Origin: Aliivibrio finisterrensis_A
Lineage (GTDB): Bacteria > Pseudomonadota > Gammaproteobacteria > Enterobacterales > Vibrionaceae
Length of the DNA stretch: 64,000 bases
Reading direction: 5' to 3' (one strand)
Assembly (NCBI RefSeq): GCF_004167675.1
Contig: NZ_SEZQ01000005.1
Shown here piece by piece: positions 62,853 to 64,000 of the stretch. Numbering within the stretch: position 1 is the stretch's first letter; each line of letters opens with the position of its first letter. The notes beneath the pieces were generated by a model. The model searched no databases, was not told the DNA's origin, and was given only the letters and a program-made list of their open reading frames with translations. Position numbers and translations under genes: made by a program.

Positions 62853-62886
62853 GAAAGGCGATGAAGTTACCCTCATCGCCTTTTTA
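62853..62886. terminator. Bidirectional terminator between ytjB and deoD
   Basis: AAAGGCGATGA-AGTTACCC-TCATCGCCTTT perfect 11-bp stem with A and T tracts between convergent genes. Confidence 0.9.
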
Positions 62887-62915
62887 TTTCTAAATATTTT
62901 TTGTTACGCGTATTA

Positions 62916-63632
62916 CTACTTGTCGCCAAGCAGTACTGAATCTAATGCAATTAGCATCATTTCATCAAATGTTGTTGCACGCTCATCAGAGGTTGTTTGC
63001 TCACCGGTTTTAATGTGATCCGATACAGTACAAATCGCTAATGCTTTTGCGCCGTACTCTGCAGCCACGCCGTACATGCCCGCCGCTTCCATCTCTACGC
63101 CTACGATGCCGTATTTGTCCATTAGGTCAAACATGCTTGGATCTGGTGTGTAGAACAACTCAGCAGAGAAAAGGTTACCTACTTTTACATCGATACCACG
63201 CGCTTGAGCAGCTAGCTCTGCATTACGAACCATTTCATAATCAGCAATTGCTGCAAAGTCATGATCTTTAAAACGGATACGGTTCACTTTTGAATCCGTA
63301 CATGCGCCCATGCCAATGACTACATCACGTAACTTAATGCCTTCATTAACCGCACCACAACTACCAACACGGATAACTTTTTTAACGCCGAAATCTTTCA
63401 CTAACTCTGTCATGTAAATTGAGCATGACGGGATACCCATACCGTGGCCCATAACAGAAATCTTACGGCCTTTATAAGTACCTGTAAAACCGTACATATT
63501 ACGAACATCACATACTTGCACTACATCATCAAGAAATGTCTCTGCAATGTATTTTGCGCGGATTGGGTCACCAGGCATCAGTACTACGTCTGCAAAATCA
63601 CCCATTTCAGCATTAATATGTGGAGTAGCCAT
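62916..63632 (-). CDS. deoD: Purine nucleoside phosphorylase DeoD
   Basis: Phosphorolytic cleavage of purine (deoxy)nucleosides to base and (deoxy)ribose-1-phosphate, feeding DeoB. The 238-aa protein carries MATPHINAEMGDFADVVLMP at the N-terminus and the active-site VGVEMEAAGMYGVA and AICTVSDHI motifs. It follows deoB on the same strand, separated by a terminator-like hairpin. Confidence 0.97.
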   Translation of the reverse strand: MATPHINAEMGDFADVVLMPGDPIRAKYIAETFLDDVVQVCDVRNMYGFTGTYKGRKISVMGHGMGIPSCSIYMTELVKDFGVKKVIRVGSCGAVNEGIKLRDVVIGMGACTDSKVNRIRFKDHDFAAIADYEMVRNAELAAQARGIDVKVGNLFSAELFYTPDPSMFDLMDKYGIVGVEMEAAGMYGVAAEYGAKALAICTVSDHIKTGEQTTSDERATTFDEMMLIALDSVLLGDK

Positions 63633-63666
63633 AATTTATATCCTTGCTTATTTAACTTTAAATAGA

Positions 63667-63697
63667 AAAAAGCAGTAGAGAGAGCTCTACTGCTTAT
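63667..63697 (-). terminator. Hairpin with T tract between deoB and deoD
   Basis: Minus strand AAGCAGTAGAG-CTCT-CTCTACTGCTT followed by four more T. It is a strong intrinsic-terminator shape inside an operon, so it may lower deoD expression relative to deoB or protect the upstream 3' end. Confidence 0.8.
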
Positions 63698-63703
63698 TAT
63701 TTT

Positions 63704-64000
63704 TTATAGGAACGATTTTCCATATTCCATATCGGAGGTTTCAAAGTACTCTGCTAAGGTTTGACCAATATCTGCAAAGGTATCACGGCGGCCTAATGAA
63801 CCCGCTGGTACTTTATGACCATAAACAATGACTGGAATATGCTCACGAGTATGATCCGTACCCGGCCATGTTGGATCACAACCGTGATCCGCCGTTAAAA
63901 TAAGAATATCGTCTTCTTGCAGCATATCCATGATTTCAGGAAGGCGACCATCAAAGTACTCTAACGCAGCGGCATAACCTGCAACATCACGACGGTGGCC
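63704..64000 (-). CDS. deoB: Phosphopentomutase DeoB, C-terminal part
   Basis: The last 98 codons of DeoB, which interconverts (deoxy)ribose-1- and 5-phosphate. The frame stays open to the window edge and reads GHRRDVAGYAAALEYFDGRL, then metal-binding TADHGCDPTWPGTDHTREH, characteristic of the alkaline-phosphatase-like catalytic core. The rest of the gene is outside the window. Confidence 0.95.
   Translation of the reverse strand, partial: GHRRDVAGYAAALEYFDGRLPEIMDMLQEDDILILTADHGCDPTWPGTDHTREHIPVIVYGHKVPAGSLGRRDTFADIGQTLAEYFETSDMEYGKSFL

Overview
The window is chromosomal DNA from a Vibrionaceae gammaproteobacterium, most likely Aliivibrio (Vibrio) fischeri or a close relative. The evidence is AT-rich Vibrio-type housekeeping proteins, the gene order clpB-pgeF-rluD / bamD-raiA-pheA and recA-alaS-lysC-csrA-tRNA(Arg/Ser)-oad-gshA-luxS, a single EF-G2 beside radA, a PlzC-like PilZ protein beside serB, and a gene of the VF530 (DUF2132) family first described from V. 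fischeri.

Layout. 1-575: 5' end of a 16S gene (minus strand) with its leader, boxA and two rrn promoters. 0.6-8.7 kb: ClpB under a heat-shock-like promoter, PgeF, RluD, BamD, RaiA behind a near-ideal CRP site, PheA, YjjX and TrpR. 8.7-14 kb: Slt, EttA, a small PilZ protein and an M23 peptidase. 14-23.2 kb: TyrA-AroF with TyrR boxes, the rpsP-rimM-trmD-rplS operon, Ffh, YpjD, CorB, a MITE-like repeat and LuxS. About 23.4-33.4 kb: an inserted element between luxS and the gshA block. 33.4-42.2 kb: a small lipoprotein, GshA, an M16 protease, YqaA and the OadGAB sodium pump. 42.5-43.6 kb: six tRNA-Arg(ACG) and two tRNA-Ser(GCU). 43.8-54 kb: CsrA, LysC, AlaS, RecA, PncC, MutS and an acyl-CoA synthetase. 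54-64 kb: VF530-like protein, EF-G2, RadA, a two-PilZ-domain protein, SerB, YtjB/Smp, DeoD and the C-terminal end of DeoB.

The accessory island is the most interesting part. One end holds three adjacent, co-oriented tyrosine-recombinase-fold genes. The first and third have complete catalytic sets; the middle one has lost the box I Arg and two His. Two small genes follow. This matches what I recall of the core (intA-tfp-intB-srap) of strand-biased circularizing integrative elements of vibrios. The cargo is a three-gene operon (two-TM coiled-coil protein, ImmA/IrrE-type HEXXH protease, 'beta' family protein) convergent with and overlapping a PD-(D/E)XK-like sce7726-family gene. A LexA-type box overlaps a perfect -10 in front of that nuclease-like gene. 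I propose the cargo as a candidate SOS-linked defence or stress system. This is inference from domain content and context.

Regulation visible in the core genome includes sigma32 (clpB), CRP class II (raiA), TyrR (aroF-tyrA), LexA (recA) and strong tRNA and rrn promoters. recX, normally between recA and alaS in relatives, is absent from that interval.
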